From JAFTYR01 sp964571375 (GTDB taxonomy: Bacteria > Pseudomonadota > Gammaproteobacteria > Burkholderiales > Burkholderiaceae_F): a stretch of DNA of 14,067 bases. Location of the stretch: assembly GCA_964571375.1 (NCBI GenBank), contig CAZNBL010000035.1, positions 1 to 14,067 on the forward strand. Reading direction: 5' to 3'. The translations under genes and the position numbers were made by a program. Under the pieces are notes generated by a model, which saw nothing but the letters and a program-made list of their open reading frames with translations, was not told the origin of the DNA and did no database searches. How positions within the stretch are numbered: position 1 is the first letter of the stretch; every line of letters begins with the position of its first letter. Positions 13,970 through 14,067 of the stretch are shown here, piece by piece.

Positions 13970-14067
13970 TTATTCTTCGTCTTTATTTTCTTTTTCAGCG
14001 AGTTTCTTCTGTCGCTTGGCTTCAAGTACAGCCTCTTCCTGCTTCCGAAGGTATTCCTCGGTGATGT
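13970..14067 (-). CDS. C-terminal end of a charged protein, unidentified (partial)
   Basis: Only the last 31-32 codons are inside the window, ending in TAA at 13970-13972. The visible tail, ITEEYLRKQEEAVLEAKRQK then KLAEKENKDEE, is rich in Glu and Lys and should be helical or coiled-coil, as in the extended tails of many unrelated proteins. A terminator directly downstream supports a real gene end. The function cannot be told from this fragment. Confidence 0.65.
   Translation of the reverse strand, partial: ITEEYLRKQEEAVLEAKRQKKLAEKENKDEE

Noticed and set aside
1..14067. Mobile elements, CRISPR arrays, attachment sites, composition shift
   Set aside because: No transposase or integrase frame, no regular direct-repeat array, no long terminal repeats, and codon use looks even across the window.

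Overview
The window looks like a chromosomal segment of a gut-type betaproteobacterium, most plausibly family Sutterellaceae (Sutterella/Parasutterella-like). This is inferred from the gene families present: a fused TAXI-TRAP permease, a short CstA, a beta/gamma-type aspartokinase, MdaB and a DUF486 protein. No rRNA or other taxonomic marker is present to prove it. No tRNA, rRNA, insertion sequence, integrase or CRISPR array was seen.

Left part, minus strand (1-7120). A truncated APC-family amino-acid permease lies 17 bp downstream of a LysE/ArgO-type amino-acid exporter. Next comes a CstA/BtsT-type pyruvate or peptide transporter with terminators on both sides. Then comes a tripartite transporter operon: a TAXI periplasmic receptor followed, after 211 bp with three hairpins, by a fused DctQ-DctM permease. 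Both TRAP genes start with GTG.

The 364-bp divergent region (7121-7484) is the best regulatory find. On the minus strand, upstream of the TAXI gene, is a perfect -24/-12 sigma-54 promoter (TTGGCACG-N4-TTGCT). Two NtrC-like dyads (GCAC-N7-GTGC) are centred about 115 and 130 bp upstream of the predicted start. Three A-tracts phased at 10 bp lie between the dyads and the promoter. This predicts a TRAP transporter switched on by nitrogen limitation, so its ligand is probably nitrogenous.

Right part, plus strand (7485-13794). A compact redox cluster encodes a flavin reductase-like protein, a ketopantoate-reductase-family dehydrogenase and an MdaB-type quinone reductase, ending in a strong terminator. 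It could share the NtrC sites with the transporter. Then come a DUF486 small membrane protein, an unrecognised three-helix membrane protein, and aspartate kinase with a possible internal start for a beta subunit. The last plus-strand gene is a CptA/EptC-like phosphoethanolamine transferase. Its natural ATG (12251) is out of frame with the body of the gene across a G8 tract at 12291-12298. One more G would join them, which is the layout of an ON/OFF phase-variable surface-modification gene caught in the OFF state (or a one-base sequence error).

Downstream of that gene lies an 83-nt element that folds as a three-way junction and ends in a U-run, so it is a terminator or small-RNA candidate. It is followed by a second, inward-facing terminator and the C-terminal end of a minus-strand gene encoding a highly charged protein of unknown function.
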